A stretch of 64,000 nucleotides of DNA from an uncultured Bacteroidia bacterium (GCA_902774365.1 CACYHX010000010.1:26173-90172), one strand, 5' to 3'; shown: positions 32,116-41,522, counted from the stretch's first letter. The notes: generated from the letters alone by a model not told the origin. Translations and numbers: made by a program.

Positions 32116-33855
32116 ATGCGAAAACATTTACTTATTTTACTCGCACTCGCTTTGACGACTGGTTTCAAGGCGAGCGCGCAGTCGTTTTTGGAAAACAGCC
32201 GCATCAACGGCGCTTTTCAAGTCGACGGACAATACTATATGCTCGATGAAGGCATCGGCATCAACGACCTCAAAGGCAAGAAGTTCGGCATCAACGGCTT
32301 CGGCAAGATCAACTATACTAACGGCAACTTCTCTGCGGGAATACGTTTCGAGGCTTTCCTGCCCGAGATGAACGGCTTCCGCAACGAACTGAATGGCGTG
32401 GGCGTGGCCAACTTCTATGCCACATACGACAATGGCTTCATTAGCGCGACCGTGGGCGACATCTATGACCAATTCGGTTGCGGCTTCGTGTTTCGCACTT
32501 ACGAGGAGTGGTCATTAGGCATGGACAACTCGCTGCGCGGTGTGCGTGTCGTGGTGCGTCCCACCAAAGGCGTGACGTTGAAAGGCTTATATGGCCGTCA
32601 ACGCTATTATTGGGCGCCTTATCTTGAACGCAATTTCGCCACCGACGATTATCGTGGCATTGTGCGCGGTGTGGATGGCGAATGGGACCTCAACCAAAGC
32701 ATCCCCTCATTGAATGATTCCAAGTTTAGGATGAGCATTGGCGGTAGCTTCGTCAGCAAGAAACAATACGACCAAAGCCTGTTCTACTATATCCCTGAAA
32801 ACGTTGGTGCCGCCGCAGGTCGCATCAATTTGGGCTATGGACGCGTTTCGTTCAGCGCAGAGTATGCCTACAAGATCAACGATCCCTCGGCCATCAACAA
32901 CTTCATCTATAAGGAAGGCCAAGCCCTGATGGCTTCGCTGAGCTATTCGCAGAAAGGCCTTGGCGCCGTGCTGCAGGTGAAACGTGTCGACAACATGAGC
33001 TTCAAGTCGATGTACACGGCGAAGCAGAACGACCTCGACATCAACTTCATCCCGCCTATCAACTATACCCACACCCACAGCCTGCCTTCGATGTACACTT
33101 ATTCGACCCAGCCCAACGGCGAGATGGCTGCACAGCTGCAAGTCAACTACACCATCCCGAAAGGTACGGCTCTCGGTGGCAAATACGGCACCAAGCTCGC
33201 TTTCAACATGAGTCAGGTGAACGATATTGTCCGCGACTCCGTCATGGACAATGGACAACTGGTGCTCAACAGGAGAGGCTCGCTGGGCTATGCCTCCAGG
33301 TTCTTCGCCGTCAGCGACCATCGCTTCTTCCGCGACATCAATTTTGAGATTGACAAGAAGATCAGCGCGAACTGGCACCTCACTGCGCAATACATCAACC
33401 TGTATTACGACATCGAGACCATCGAAGGCCATGCTGGCGCGCCTCCTGTCAAGGCAAACATCGGCTTCGTCGACGTGACCTATAAAATCAATAGGAAACA
33501 GAGCCTCCGCCTAGAGCTGCAAGGTCTGTGGGAGAACGACGTCCACAAGGGCTACGAGTACGACGAAAGCGAGAAGAAAGACTACCAGAAGCGTGGCCAT
33601 TGGGCCGCTGCATTGCTCGAATACACGATTAGCCCGCATTGGTCGTTCAGCATCGCTGACAAGTGGAACTACGGCAACCCCGTGCCTGAGTTCCGCGACC
33701 ATTACTTCACCGGCAGCATCAGCTACATCCACGAGGCCACGCGTATCATGTTGAGCGGTGGTCGCCAAAGCGAAGGCGTGGTGTGCGTGGGCGGCGTCTG
33801 CCGCACCGTCCCCGCCTCAAGCGGTGTGTCTTTAACGGTTTCTACTTCATTCTAA
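32116..33855 (+). CDS. Predicted outer-membrane beta-barrel protein (DUF6029-like)
   Basis: The 579-residue protein has a signal peptide (MRKHLLILLALALTTGFKASAQ) and then a run of alternating hydrophobic/polar strands with frequent Tyr/Trp/Asn/Gly, for example RINLGYGRVSFSAEYAYKIN and HWAAALLEYTISPHWSFSIADKW. It ends in a strand finishing with Phe (GVSLTVSTSF), the classic outer-membrane barrel C-terminus. I believe it belongs to the Bacteroidota DUF6029 family, from memory and not verified. Function unknown. It is followed 11 bp later by the Omp28-like lipoprotein, so the two probably act together at the outer membrane. Confidence 0.75.
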   Translation: MRKHLLILLALALTTGFKASAQSFLENSRINGAFQVDGQYYMLDEGIGINDLKGKKFGINGFGKINYTNGNFSAGIRFEAFLPEMNGFRNELNGVGVANFYATYDNGFISATVGDIYDQFGCGFVFRTYEEWSLGMDNSLRGVRVVVRPTKGVTLKGLYGRQRYYWAPYLERNFATDDYRGIVRGVDGEWDLNQSIPSLNDSKFRMSIGGSFVSKKQYDQSLFYYIPENVGAAAGRINLGYGRVSFSAEYAYKINDPSAINNFIYKEGQALMASLSYSQKGLGAVLQVKRVDNMSFKSMYTAKQNDLDINFIPPINYTHTHSLPSMYTYSTQPNGEMAAQLQVNYTIPKGTALGGKYGTKLAFNMSQVNDIVRDSVMDNGQLVLNRRGSLGYASRFFAVSDHRFFRDINFEIDKKISANWHLTAQYINLYYDIETIEGHAGAPPVKANIGFVDVTYKINRKQSLRLELQGLWENDVHKGYEYDESEKKDYQKRGHWAAALLEYTISPHWSFSIADKWNYGNPVPEFRDHYFTGSISYIHEATRIMLSGGRQSEGVVCVGGVCRTVPASSGVSLTVSTSF

Positions 33856-33866
33856 ATTAGTGAAAT

Positions 33867-34673
33867 ATGAGAAAGTTATCATTCATATTAGTAACTGCAG
33901 CCCTGATGCTGTTTGCAAGCAGCTGCGATAAGATTGACATCAACCATACCCATAAGCCTTTCAACCCTTCTGGGCATGGCAAGACCGTGTTGATTAAGGA
34001 TTTCACGGGTGTGCGCTGCGTAAACTGCCCTGCCGCGGCTGAAACAGCCCATGAGCTGCAACATGAGTTGGGCGAGGATAATGTCTTCATCATGAGTGTC
34101 CATGCGGGTTATCTGGCACAGCCTGTCGGCTTGTTCCCTGATTTCACTACGCCCGAAGGCACCGAATGGTATAGGGACAATTCGTCGAATCCGCTTTTCT
34201 CGGTGGACCATGTGGCATTGACCGATGGCCACACCTTGTATGTGGAACAAATCGACACGCCTTTGAGTGACGCTCTTGCAGAAGAACAGACCTTTGAGAT
34301 CTTCACTGCGGTCTCCTATGACGAAGACACCCGTCAATTGAGCATGGAGGCCGATGTGGTAGCTACTGCGGAAGTGGTCGGCGATTTCCATGTTACGGTA
34401 TGCATATTGGAGGACAGCATCGTGGGTCGTCAGGTGGTTCCTGGCGGCGTCGACACGGCGTATGTGTTCCGCAACGTGTTCCGTGGCACGGTGAACGGAT
34501 CCGATGGCGACACTTTCTTTAATGGTCCGGTGTATGTCAACGATGAGTATATCTACAAGTACAACATTGAACTCGATCCAGCCTACAACGCCAACCAGTG
34601 CTATTTCATGGCATACATCTACGACAAGACGGACGGCAAGATTATGCAAACAACTATCCAGAAGATTAAATAA
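33867..34673 (+). CDS. Omp28-like outer-membrane lipoprotein with thioredoxin-like CxxC
   Basis: The 268-residue product has a lipoprotein signal (MRKLSFILVTAALMLFASSC, Cys20). A thioredoxin-like start follows: KTVLIKDFTGVRCVNCPAAA, with Cys51 and Cys54 in a CVNC motif, as in the Omp28 family first named from Porphyromonas gingivalis. The C-terminal half (FEIFTAVSYDEDTRQLSMEADV...) is an Ig-like domain ending IQKIK. It lies 11 bp after the barrel gene and 18 bp before the MBOAT gene, so it is likely co-transcribed. The redox role is inferred from the motif. Confidence 0.82.
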   Translation: MRKLSFILVTAALMLFASSCDKIDINHTHKPFNPSGHGKTVLIKDFTGVRCVNCPAAAETAHELQHELGEDNVFIMSVHAGYLAQPVGLFPDFTTPEGTEWYRDNSSNPLFSVDHVALTDGHTLYVEQIDTPLSDALAEEQTFEIFTAVSYDEDTRQLSMEADVVATAEVVGDFHVTVCILEDSIVGRQVVPGGVDTAYVFRNVFRGTVNGSDGDTFFNGPVYVNDEYIYKYNIELDPAYNANQCYFMAYIYDKTDGKIMQTTIQKIK

Positions 34674-34691
34674 CCTGAAAACGAGGTTTTT

Positions 34692-36110
34692 ATGGTATTC
34701 AACTCCATAGAGTTCCTCGTCTTTCTACCCATTGTGGTGCTGCTGTATTATCTGCTGCCCCACAAATGGCGGTGGCTAATGCTGTTGGCGGCGAGCTGCG
34801 TGTTCTACATGTGGTTTGTTCCCAAATACATCCTCATCCTACTCGTCACCATCGTCGTCGACTACGCGGCGGGACTACTCATGGAACGTTATGCCGACCA
34901 GCCCCGAAAAAAGAAGGCCTTCTTCATTATCAGCATCGTGAGTACGCTCACGGTGCTGGTCATTTTTAAATATCTGAACTTTCTTACCGAGAATTTGGAT
35001 CAGCTGTGTGCATCTTTAGGGATGGAAACCCACCTTATGACGCACATCATCCTGCCCATCGGCCTGTCGTTCCACACCTTCCAGAGCATGAGCTATGTCA
35101 TTGAGGTGTATCGCGGCCACCAAAAGGCGGAGCGGCATTTCGGCTATTATGCACTCTATGTGATGTTTTTCCCACAACTCGTCACGGGCCCCATCGAAAG
35201 GCCGGGCAACCTGTTGCGGCAACTGCATGAGGAGAAGCGGTTCGACTATGACAATATCTCCAAAGGCATGAGGCTCATCCTCTTCGGCTTCTTCATCAAG
35301 ATGGTGGTAGCCGACCATCTGGGTGAGTATGTCGACGAGGTGTATGGCCATCTCGATGAGTATAATTCATGGACGGTGTTGGGTTGTATGGTGTTCTACA
35401 GCTTCCAAATCTATTGTGACTTTTTCGGCTATAGCACCATCGCCTTGGGCAGCGCCAAACTCATGGGCTTCGACCTGATGGACAACTTCCGCTCGCCTTA
35501 TCTATCCAAAAACATCGCTGAGTTTTGGCACCGTTGGCATATCTCGCTGTCCACTTGGTTCCGCGATTATGTCTACATCCCCTTGGGCGGCAGCCGCGTG
35601 AAGTTCGGGCGATGGGCTTTCAACATCCTTGTGGTCTTCGTGCTGAGCGGCATCTGGCATGGCGCGGCCTGGACCTTCCTGCTGTGGGGCTTTGCGCATG
35701 GATTGCTTCACATCGTCGAAAAGGCCTTGCGCAATCGGTTGCCATCGAAAGAGCCAAAATCAAAATGGTTGAAAATCAGCATCGATGCTTTGTGTGTCGT
35801 CAAGACCTTTGTGCTGGTCTCGCTGTTTTGGGTGATGTTTCGTGCCACCGACTTCGAGCATCTGAAGGCCATCTTTGAGACGGCTTTCACCAACTTCCAT
35901 GGCGGCGAGCAGATGTCAGTCAAACCCGGCATGTGGATTTATCTCGGCCTCTTCATCCTCTCCGACATAGTGCTTCGTAATACCCGTTTTGACCTTTGGT
36001 GCGATGGCAAGCCTTTGGCTGTGAGATGGTTAATCTATGCGGTGTTGGTCTTTATGGTCATCGCCTGTTCGAGTGTCGCTAATTTCCCGTTCATCTATTT
36101 CCAGTTTTAG
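34692..36110 (+). CDS. MBOAT family O-acyltransferase (AlgI/DltB type)
   Basis: The 472-residue membrane protein has about ten or more hydrophobic helices. It carries MBOAT family signatures: NFRSPYLSKNIAEFWHRWHISLSTWFRDYVYIPLGG and the catalytic His in LSGIWHGAAWTFLLWG. These proteins carry acyl (usually acetyl) groups across the inner membrane for O-acylation of polysaccharides, as AlgI with AlgJ/AlgX and PatA with PatB. The next gene, 2 bp downstream, encodes an SGNH-like periplasmic partner, completing the usual two-component acylation pair. The glycan substrate is not indicated by the window. Confidence 0.93.
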   Translation: MVFNSIEFLVFLPIVVLLYYLLPHKWRWLMLLAASCVFYMWFVPKYILILLVTIVVDYAAGLLMERYADQPRKKKAFFIISIVSTLTVLVIFKYLNFLTENLDQLCASLGMETHLMTHIILPIGLSFHTFQSMSYVIEVYRGHQKAERHFGYYALYVMFFPQLVTGPIERPGNLLRQLHEEKRFDYDNISKGMRLILFGFFIKMVVADHLGEYVDEVYGHLDEYNSWTVLGCMVFYSFQIYCDFFGYSTIALGSAKLMGFDLMDNFRSPYLSKNIAEFWHRWHISLSTWFRDYVYIPLGGSRVKFGRWAFNILVVFVLSGIWHGAAWTFLLWGFAHGLLHIVEKALRNRLPSKEPKSKWLKISIDALCVVKTFVLVSLFWVMFRATDFEHLKAIFETAFTNFHGGEQMSVKPGMWIYLGLFILSDIVLRNTRFDLWCDGKPLAVRWLIYAVLVFMVIACSSVANFPFIYFQF

Positions 36111-36112
36111 CC

Positions 36113-37600
36113 ATGAAAAAGTTGTTGATACGCATAGGGATGGTTTTAGCGATGCTCGTCGTGCTCAACTGGGTATATGCCACCTGGTTCTTCGAAAAGG
36201 ACCTGCGCAAGCACTCCGACATTGTGGAACTCTCGTGGGATGTGATCGACGACAGCTGTCGCATCATCTATCTCGGTGAGTCGTCGAATAACCATTATGG
36301 CGATGAGGAAACCAACCATCGGAAAATCAGTGATTTCACGGCGGATTATTTCCCTACGGTCAAGATGGGTGATTTGACGAAGTCGGCGTCTCATGCACAG
36401 ACCTATCTCTACATGCTGAAGCACATTCCTGCTTCTTCGTCGGTGGAGACGGTGGTGGTGACGATGAATATGCGTTCGTTTGGTCCTCTTTGGATCTATT
36501 CGAAGCTGGAGACGGCCTTGCGTAAGCAGTTGGTGCTGCTCGAAGACCATCCGCCTTTGGTGAACCGTTTCCTTTTGGCGTTTAAGGCCTATCCTATCAA
36601 GACCGCCGACGAATGGGACGAATTGGTGCTTGAACATTGGCGAAACGACACCTTCAACATCCCCAACCTCCCATGGTATAATGTTGCCGACTGGAACTAC
36701 GCCAAGTACACCTATGGTTGGTACGATGCCAATGGTGAAAAGGATTGGGATGTCACTTCTTTGGCATGTCATTACATCAAGACCTACGCTTATGTAATTA
36801 AAGACGACAACCCCCGTGTCAAGGATTTTGACGCTATTGTGGAGTTATGCCGCCAAAGGGGCTGGAATCTTATATTCAACCTGATGGCGGAGAATGTCGA
36901 CAAAGCCAATGAGTTGGTGGGCAATGACTTGATGCTGCTCTTCCGACTCAACCGTGATTTCTTGCTGAAACGCTATGGGAACCTTGATGGCGTCACCGTG
37001 GTGAATAACTTTAGTCTCGTCCGCGACGTCAATTTCATCGACCAGGACTGGACCACTGAGCATTATTACGAAGAGGGCCGCCGTATCATCGCTGACCATT
37101 TGGCTTTGGCGTTGCGTGACTTCTATCCCGATGATTATCGTAATCCAGATTCCTTGAAAATGGACACAGGCCATTACCTATTAAGTGGGACGAAAACGCT
37201 GGATAGGCAAAACCCTTATAGTATGACTTTGGTGCTCACCGCCGATAGCATCCGCCCCGATTGGGACATGGTGAATGTGGCTTTCGAAATCAAGCAAGCG
37301 GATAGCCTCGACAAGACTATCTTTGCCGTGGAAAAACTTGATGTCCAAGGTGAAAAGTCCGTTGACTCGTATGTCGTGAACGAGCATGTGCAAAAAAATG
37401 GCACATGGGATTTTGCCACGTTCACTCTGCCGATAGATTCCACTTTCCGTACGGCACAGAAAACGAAGATGTATGTCCACAATTTCTCGGATAGCCCGGT
37501 GCAAATCAGGAATTTGGATGTGTCATTCCGTCCGGCTTACCTGAAGGCTAGGGTGAAGGCGCAAAGTTACAAGTCAGAGGACTTCCACAACGGTGAGTAG
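36113..37600 (+). CDS. SGNH-like periplasmic partner of the MBOAT acyltransferase
   Basis: The 495-residue product starts with one membrane anchor (KKLLIRIGMVLAMLVVLNWVYA) and faces the periplasm. IIYLGESSNNHYG at 51-63 is a plausible SGNH block I with nucleophile Ser57, and the segment DQDWTTEHYYEEGRRIIADHL looks like the late Asp-x-x-His block V. A C-terminal beta domain of about 130 residues (YLLSGTKTL...VQIRNLDVSF) resembles a carbohydrate-binding fold. No close family name is recognised; AlgJ/AlgX/PatB/DltD provide the functional analogy. It is coupled to the MBOAT gene and overlaps the convergent trmO end by 27 bp. Confidence 0.75.
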   Translation: MKKLLIRIGMVLAMLVVLNWVYATWFFEKDLRKHSDIVELSWDVIDDSCRIIYLGESSNNHYGDEETNHRKISDFTADYFPTVKMGDLTKSASHAQTYLYMLKHIPASSSVETVVVTMNMRSFGPLWIYSKLETALRKQLVLLEDHPPLVNRFLLAFKAYPIKTADEWDELVLEHWRNDTFNIPNLPWYNVADWNYAKYTYGWYDANGEKDWDVTSLACHYIKTYAYVIKDDNPRVKDFDAIVELCRQRGWNLIFNLMAENVDKANELVGNDLMLLFRLNRDFLLKRYGNLDGVTVVNNFSLVRDVNFIDQDWTTEHYYEEGRRIIADHLALALRDFYPDDYRNPDSLKMDTGHYLLSGTKTLDRQNPYSMTLVLTADSIRPDWDMVNVAFEIKQADSLDKTIFAVEKLDVQGEKSVDSYVVNEHVQKNGTWDFATFTLPIDSTFRTAQKTKMYVHNFSDSPVQIRNLDVSFRPAYLKARVKAQSYKSEDFHNGE

Positions 37601-38239
37601 CATTTTATCAACCTTGAATTTCACATCCAAGCCGGCAAATTCCATCCCATAAACCCGTTTGGGGTCGTCTTGGTATTGCGGTCTCGGGTCGTGGGCCAAT
37701 ACTGCGATAAGGCTTTCTCTTTGGCTTTCAGGAACTTTTTTCAACCATTCCTCGGGAAATTCCACTTCCAAAAGAAACTCTGCTGGCGTTGAGGCAAAGC
37801 CACTGACGGCCTCGGGGTGGCTGTCGGTGTAGGCGATGTAGGGCTTGATGTCGTAAATCGGCGTGCCATCCATGAGGTCGGCACCCGACACATAGAGCAC
37901 GGGGCCGAGGTTGGGGTCGATGTCGATTTTTTCCAGCCTCACCGACGACAGCCCAATGGGGTTGGGGCGGAAGGGAGAGCGTGTGGCGAAGACGCCTTTT
38001 CTGACATTGCCGCCGAGACGTGGCGGGCGCACGGTGGGCGACCAGCTGTCGCGTACAGCCTCCGAGAACTCCCACAGCAGCCAGATGTGCGAGAAGTCCT
38101 CCAAGCCACGCACGGCTTCTGGAATGCGGTATTCAGGCTCGAAGACGATGCGACCTTGCAGCGACGGGATGATGCCGCTCTGGCGCGGGATGCCGAACTT
38201 GGTCGGGAAGTCGGTGTGGATGCGGGCTATGGTTTTCAT
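37574..38239 (-). CDS. trmO: tRNA (N6-threonylcarbamoyladenosine(37)-N6)-methyltransferase TrmO
   Basis: TrmO methylates t6A37 of ACY-decoding tRNA-Thr. The 221-residue product has the YaeB/TsaA fold: HTDFPTKFGIPRQSGI, then FSHIWLLWEF, FATRSPFRPNPIGLSSV (SAM-binding core) and GADLMDGTPIYDIKPYI, followed by the C-terminal domain with LIAVLAHDPRPQYQ. ATG 38239 is chosen; the frame extends to 38338 into the divergent asparaginase promoter. It converges on the SGNH gene and overlaps it by 27 bp at the 3' ends. Confidence 0.93.
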   Translation of the reverse strand: MKTIARIHTDFPTKFGIPRQSGIIPSLQGRIVFEPEYRIPEAVRGLEDFSHIWLLWEFSEAVRDSWSPTVRPPRLGGNVRKGVFATRSPFRPNPIGLSSVRLEKIDIDPNLGPVLYVSGADLMDGTPIYDIKPYIAYTDSHPEAVSGFASTPAEFLLEVEFPEEWLKKVPESQRESLIAVLAHDPRPQYQDDPKRVYGMEFAGLDVKFKVDKMLLTVVEVL

Positions 38240-38283
38240 GCCGCAAAAATAACGCAAAATGCCGTGCAAGCCAAAAAAAGCCG

Positions 38284-38291
38284 TACTTTTG
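38284..38291 (+). promoter_or_regulatory. -7 box (TACTTTTG) for the asparaginase gene
   Basis: A TAnnTTTG match 21 bp before the ATG, in the 73-bp spacer divergent from trmO. No clear -33 element. Confidence 0.5.
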
Positions 38292-38312
38292 CCGCCACAA
38301 AAACGGTTTGTC

Positions 38313-39347
38313 ATGCAAAGCAACGAAGAAATTTCCATTTTGGTGCTCTATACCGGCGGTACCATTGGTATGATGAAGGACCGCAAGACGGGTGCCCTCG
38401 TGCCTTTTGATTTCGACAACATATACGCCCATCTGCCCGTGCTGAAGAATTTTGGCTACCAGATCGACGTCTATAGCTTTGACCCACTCATTGACTCGTC
38501 TAACATGTCTCCCGACTTCTGGGTGCTTCTGGCGAAGAAGATAGGGGAGGAGTATGAACATTATGACGGCTTTGTGGTGCTGCATGGCTCCGACACCATG
38601 GCCTACACGGCATCGGCCTTGAGTTTCATGCTTGAAAACCTCAACAAGCCCGTTGTGCTCACTGGCTCGCAGTTGCCTATGGGTATGGTGCGAAGCGATG
38701 GTCGTGAGAACTTCCTCGCCGCCGTCGAGATTGCTGCTGCCAAGGACGACGACACGAGTATCGTCCCCGAAGTGTGTATCTTCTTTCAGAACCAGCTGCT
38801 GCGTGGCAACCGTGCCACCAAGTTCAACGCCGAGAACTTCAACGCCTTCATCTCGTCGAACTATCCCAATCTGGCTGATGTGGGCATCCATATTAAATAT
38901 AATAAGGAGCGCATCCTGAAGCCCAATTTCAAGAAGCTCAAGGTGCATACGCTCATGGATCGTAATGTGGGCATCCTGAAACTGTTTCCAGGCATCTCCG
39001 AGGATTTCGTCCGTCATGTGTTGAAGACGCCCAACCTCCGTGCTTTGGTTCTTGAAACCTTTGGTTCGGGCAATGCAACTACCGCATCCTGGTTCCTCGA
39101 TGCCCTCAAGGAAGCCATCGATGGTGGACTTATCATCCTAAACGTCACGCAATGCAAGGCAGGTTCGGTGGAGATGGGACGCTACGAAACCAGCCTCGAC
39201 ATGGCACGCATCGGTGTCATCAGCGGGCACGACATGACCACCGAGGCCGCCGTCGCCAAGCTCATGTATCTCATCGGAGAAGGCTTGTCGACAGCCAGAA
39301 TCCTTGAAATCATGTCGAAATCCATCCGCGGTGAGATGACCGTTTGA
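38313..39347 (+). CDS. ansA: Type I L-asparaginase
   Basis: Hydrolyses L-asparagine to aspartate and ammonia in the cytoplasm. The 344-residue enzyme has both catalytic threonine motifs: ILVLYTGGTIGMM near residue 12 and FVVLHGSDTMAYTASAL near residue 90, plus KPVVLTGSQLPMG. A C-terminal domain follows with GSGNATT and IGVISGHDMTTEAAVAKLMY. No signal peptide is present, as expected for the type I form. The frame extends to 38259 but ATG 38313 sits correctly after the -7 box. Confidence 0.95.
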   Translation: MQSNEEISILVLYTGGTIGMMKDRKTGALVPFDFDNIYAHLPVLKNFGYQIDVYSFDPLIDSSNMSPDFWVLLAKKIGEEYEHYDGFVVLHGSDTMAYTASALSFMLENLNKPVVLTGSQLPMGMVRSDGRENFLAAVEIAAAKDDDTSIVPEVCIFFQNQLLRGNRATKFNAENFNAFISSNYPNLADVGIHIKYNKERILKPNFKKLKVHTLMDRNVGILKLFPGISEDFVRHVLKTPNLRALVLETFGSGNATTASWFLDALKEAIDGGLIILNVTQCKAGSVEMGRYETSLDMARIGVISGHDMTTEAAVAKLMYLIGEGLSTARILEIMSKSIRGEMTV

Positions 39348-39422
39348 CGCTAAAATTCAAGCAATTGGATTTTTAGTGCAATAAAAAAACAAATATTTTG
39401 TTCTCCTATTGAAAAAATGTTG

Positions 39423-39430
39423 TACTTTTG
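39423..39430 (+). promoter_or_regulatory. -7 box (TACTTTTG) for tRNA-Ser
   Basis: A TAnnTTTG match 43 bp before the tRNA; upstream sequence is AT-rich with TTTTG about 22 bp away. Confidence 0.5.
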
Positions 39431-39473
39431 GCAACGATTTCAGATAGGGCTGAGGCGGTTGGAACATAGCTAA

Positions 39474-39561
39474 GGAGAGATGTCCGAGTGGTTTAAGGAG
39501 CACGCCTGGAAAGTGTGTGTACTCCAAAAGGGTACCGCGGGTTCGAATCCCGCTCTCTCCG
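39474..39561 (+). tRNA. tRNA-Ser (GGA)
   Basis: An 88-nt class II tRNA. Acceptor GGAGAGA (39474-39480) pairs with TCTCTCC (39554-39560), discriminator G; anticodon loop CTGGAAA gives GGA; a long variable arm follows (GTACTCC...GGGTACC); T arm GCGGG-TTCGAAT-CCCGC. CCA is not encoded. Confidence 0.95.
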
Positions 39562-39634
39562 CAGAAAGTAATGATTGTTTCATCTAGAACAAAGTAATTC
39601 AAAATAGTAATAATCAAATCATTCAAACTCAACT

Positions 39635-40459
39635 ATGAAAAAATTAATTGCTTTCCTCATGGTTGCTGGCCTGTTTACCTTTGGCGTCAGCAATCTCGCC
39701 GTTGCTCAAGACGAGCAAGCGCAAACCGAGCAGACGGAACAGACCGTTGCTCCTGAACAAACTCCCGCTCCTGTGGAGACTGTCGAAGAAGTTACTCCTG
39801 CTGTCCAAGACGAGGCCGCTCCTGTGACTTTCCGTGAATCCATCAAGAAGCAATTCATCGATGGTGGTCCTGGTTTCATGGGCATCGTGTTGGTCATCCT
39901 CCTTATCGGTATGGCCATCTCCATTGAGAGAATCATTTATCTGACCCTGGCTACTGCCAACTCGAAGAAGCTCCTCGCTGGTATCGAAGATAAGATGAAG
40001 AACGGCGACGTGGAAGGTGCCAAACAACTCTGCAAGGACACCCGCGGTCCTGTGGCCAGCATCTTCACCCAAGGCCTCATCCGTTACCAAGACGGTCAAT
40101 CGCTTGAGGAAGTCGAAAAGTCCATCATCTCCTACGGTTCCGTCGCTGGCGGTAAGCTCGAAAGCGGCTTGAGCTGGATTGGTCTTTGCATCAGCTTGGC
40201 TCCTATGTTCGGTTTCATGGGTACTGTTATCGGTATGATCCAGGCCTTCGACGACATCGCCGCTGCTGGTGACATGAGCCCGACGGTCGTTGCCTCCGGT
40301 ATGAAGGTCGCTCTGTTGACCACCGTGTTCGGTCTGATCGCCGCTATCATCCTTCAGATTTTCTTCAACTTCATCGCTTCAAAAATCGAAAGCATCGTCA
40401 ACGACATGGAAGACTCTTCCATCTCGTTCATGGACATCCTTGCCAAATATCACAAATAA
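39635..40459 (+). CDS. exbB: MotA/TolQ/ExbB proton channel protein with extended periplasmic N-terminus
   Basis: The 274-residue product has a signal-like N-terminus (MKKLIAFLMVAGLFTFGVSNLAVAQ), then a Glu/Gln/Pro/Val-rich low-complexity stretch (about 27-66) and the ExbB core. The core has TM1 (FMGIVLVILLIGMAISIER), a cytoplasmic loop, and TM2/TM3 (GLCISLAPMFGFMGTVIGMIQAF and VALLTTVFGLIAAIILQIFF). ExbB with ExbD turns proton flow into motion of TonB or a Tol-like rod. The extra N-terminal segment is typical of Bacteroidota ExbB. It is first in a four-gene operon with a small membrane protein and two ExbD genes. Confidence 0.94.
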   Translation: MKKLIAFLMVAGLFTFGVSNLAVAQDEQAQTEQTEQTVAPEQTPAPVETVEEVTPAVQDEAAPVTFRESIKKQFIDGGPGFMGIVLVILLIGMAISIERIIYLTLATANSKKLLAGIEDKMKNGDVEGAKQLCKDTRGPVASIFTQGLIRYQDGQSLEEVEKSIISYGSVAGGKLESGLSWIGLCISLAPMFGFMGTVIGMIQAFDDIAAAGDMSPTVVASGMKVALLTTVFGLIAAIILQIFFNFIASKIESIVNDMEDSSISFMDILAKYHK

Positions 40460-40471
40460 TCAGTATCAATC

Positions 40472-40930
40472 ATGAACAGTAAGCTTAATATTTCTAGATG
40501 GGTATTTCTCGCCCTGGCTGCGGTTACTGTCATCATTGCCGTGTTGTACTACCTCGTCGTGGGTACCATCGAGCCGGCATTCAAGGCAGGTGAGCCGACG
40601 CCTCGCGCAGACTTATTCCTGAATTGGGGCTACATCTTGATTATACTTGGCATTGTCCTTGCATTGGTTTCAGTGGTCTTCACCGCCTTGATCAAAGGCG
40701 TCAAGGGCAAGACCTTACTGATTGCCGTCATTGCATTCGCTGTAATAGCAGTTGTAGCTTACCTTATGTCGAGTAGCGCTTTCTCACAGACGTATCAAGC
40801 TGGCGAGATTACCTACTCGGGCAAGACGCACGGAATGGTCACATTCGGCCTCAATTTCTTCTATGTCACTCTTGCCGTCGCTATCATCTCAATCCTGTTC
40901 TCTGTTATCTACAAGGCAGTTAAAAAGTAA
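40472..40930 (+). CDS. Small membrane protein within the ExbB-ExbD operon
   Basis: No named family recognised. The 152-residue product has about four predicted helices (WVFLALAAVTVIIAVLYYLV; YILIILGIVLALVSVVFTALI; TLLIAVIAFAVIAVVAYLM; FFYVTLAVAIISILFSVIY) and a short polar loop (TYQAGEITYSGKTH) between the last two. It lies 12 bp after exbB and 11 bp before exbD. The position is fixed in the operon, so it may be an accessory subunit of the proton channel; this is inference. Confidence 0.8.
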   Translation: MNSKLNISRWVFLALAAVTVIIAVLYYLVVGTIEPAFKAGEPTPRADLFLNWGYILIILGIVLALVSVVFTALIKGVKGKTLLIAVIAFAVIAVVAYLMSSSAFSQTYQAGEITYSGKTHGMVTFGLNFFYVTLAVAIISILFSVIYKAVKK

Positions 40931-40941
40931 ATCATTTCATC

Positions 40942-41502
40942 ATGGCAAGAAAAACTCCCGAAATCAATTCAAGTTCGCAGGCTGACATAGCATTCTTGCT
41001 GTTGTGTTTCTTCCTGATGACGACCTCCATGGACGTGGACTACGGTATCACCCGTCGTCTGCCTCCCCCCGTCGAGCAAAACGACGAGGACGTCAAGGTC
41101 AAGGAAAGAAATGTGATGAATGTAATGGTTAACAAGAGCGACCGTCTGCTGGTGAATGGCCGTCCCATGGACATCAGTCTGTTGAAGGACGAAGCCAAAC
41201 GCTTCATGACGCCGCGTCCTGGTGACGATACCGCTCCTGAAGTGGAGACCAAGACCTTCGACCTCGTGGGCGATGTGCTCATGTCGAAGGGCGTTATCTC
41301 CCTCCAGAACGACCGCGGTACCTCGTATGCTATGTATATCAGTGTGCAGAATGAGTTGGCACGCGCCTTCAATGAAATGAAGGAAGACCTGGCTTGGAAG
41401 AAGTTCCACAAGCATCTTGACCAACTCACCGAAGATCAAACCAAGGCTATCAACGATGCCGTGCCTGTGCGTGTTAGCGAGGCCGAGCCCGTTGTGTACT
41501 AA
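40942..41502 (+). CDS. exbD: ExbD/TolR family biopolymer transport protein (first copy)
   Basis: The 186-residue protein begins PEINSSSQADIAFLLLCFFLMTTSMDVDYG, the single membrane helix of ExbD with the conserved Asp (DIAFLLL) that carries protons. A periplasmic domain follows, larger than the E. coli ExbD domain, with NVMVNKSDRLLVNGRP. It pairs with ExbB as a stator that energises TonB. It is the first of two consecutive exbD genes, 20 bp apart. Confidence 0.93.
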   Translation: MARKTPEINSSSQADIAFLLLCFFLMTTSMDVDYGITRRLPPPVEQNDEDVKVKERNVMNVMVNKSDRLLVNGRPMDISLLKDEAKRFMTPRPGDDTAPEVETKTFDLVGDVLMSKGVISLQNDRGTSYAMYISVQNELARAFNEMKEDLAWKKFHKHLDQLTEDQTKAINDAVPVRVSEAEPVVY

Positions 41503-41522
41503 AACTTAAGGAGGATAAAGAT

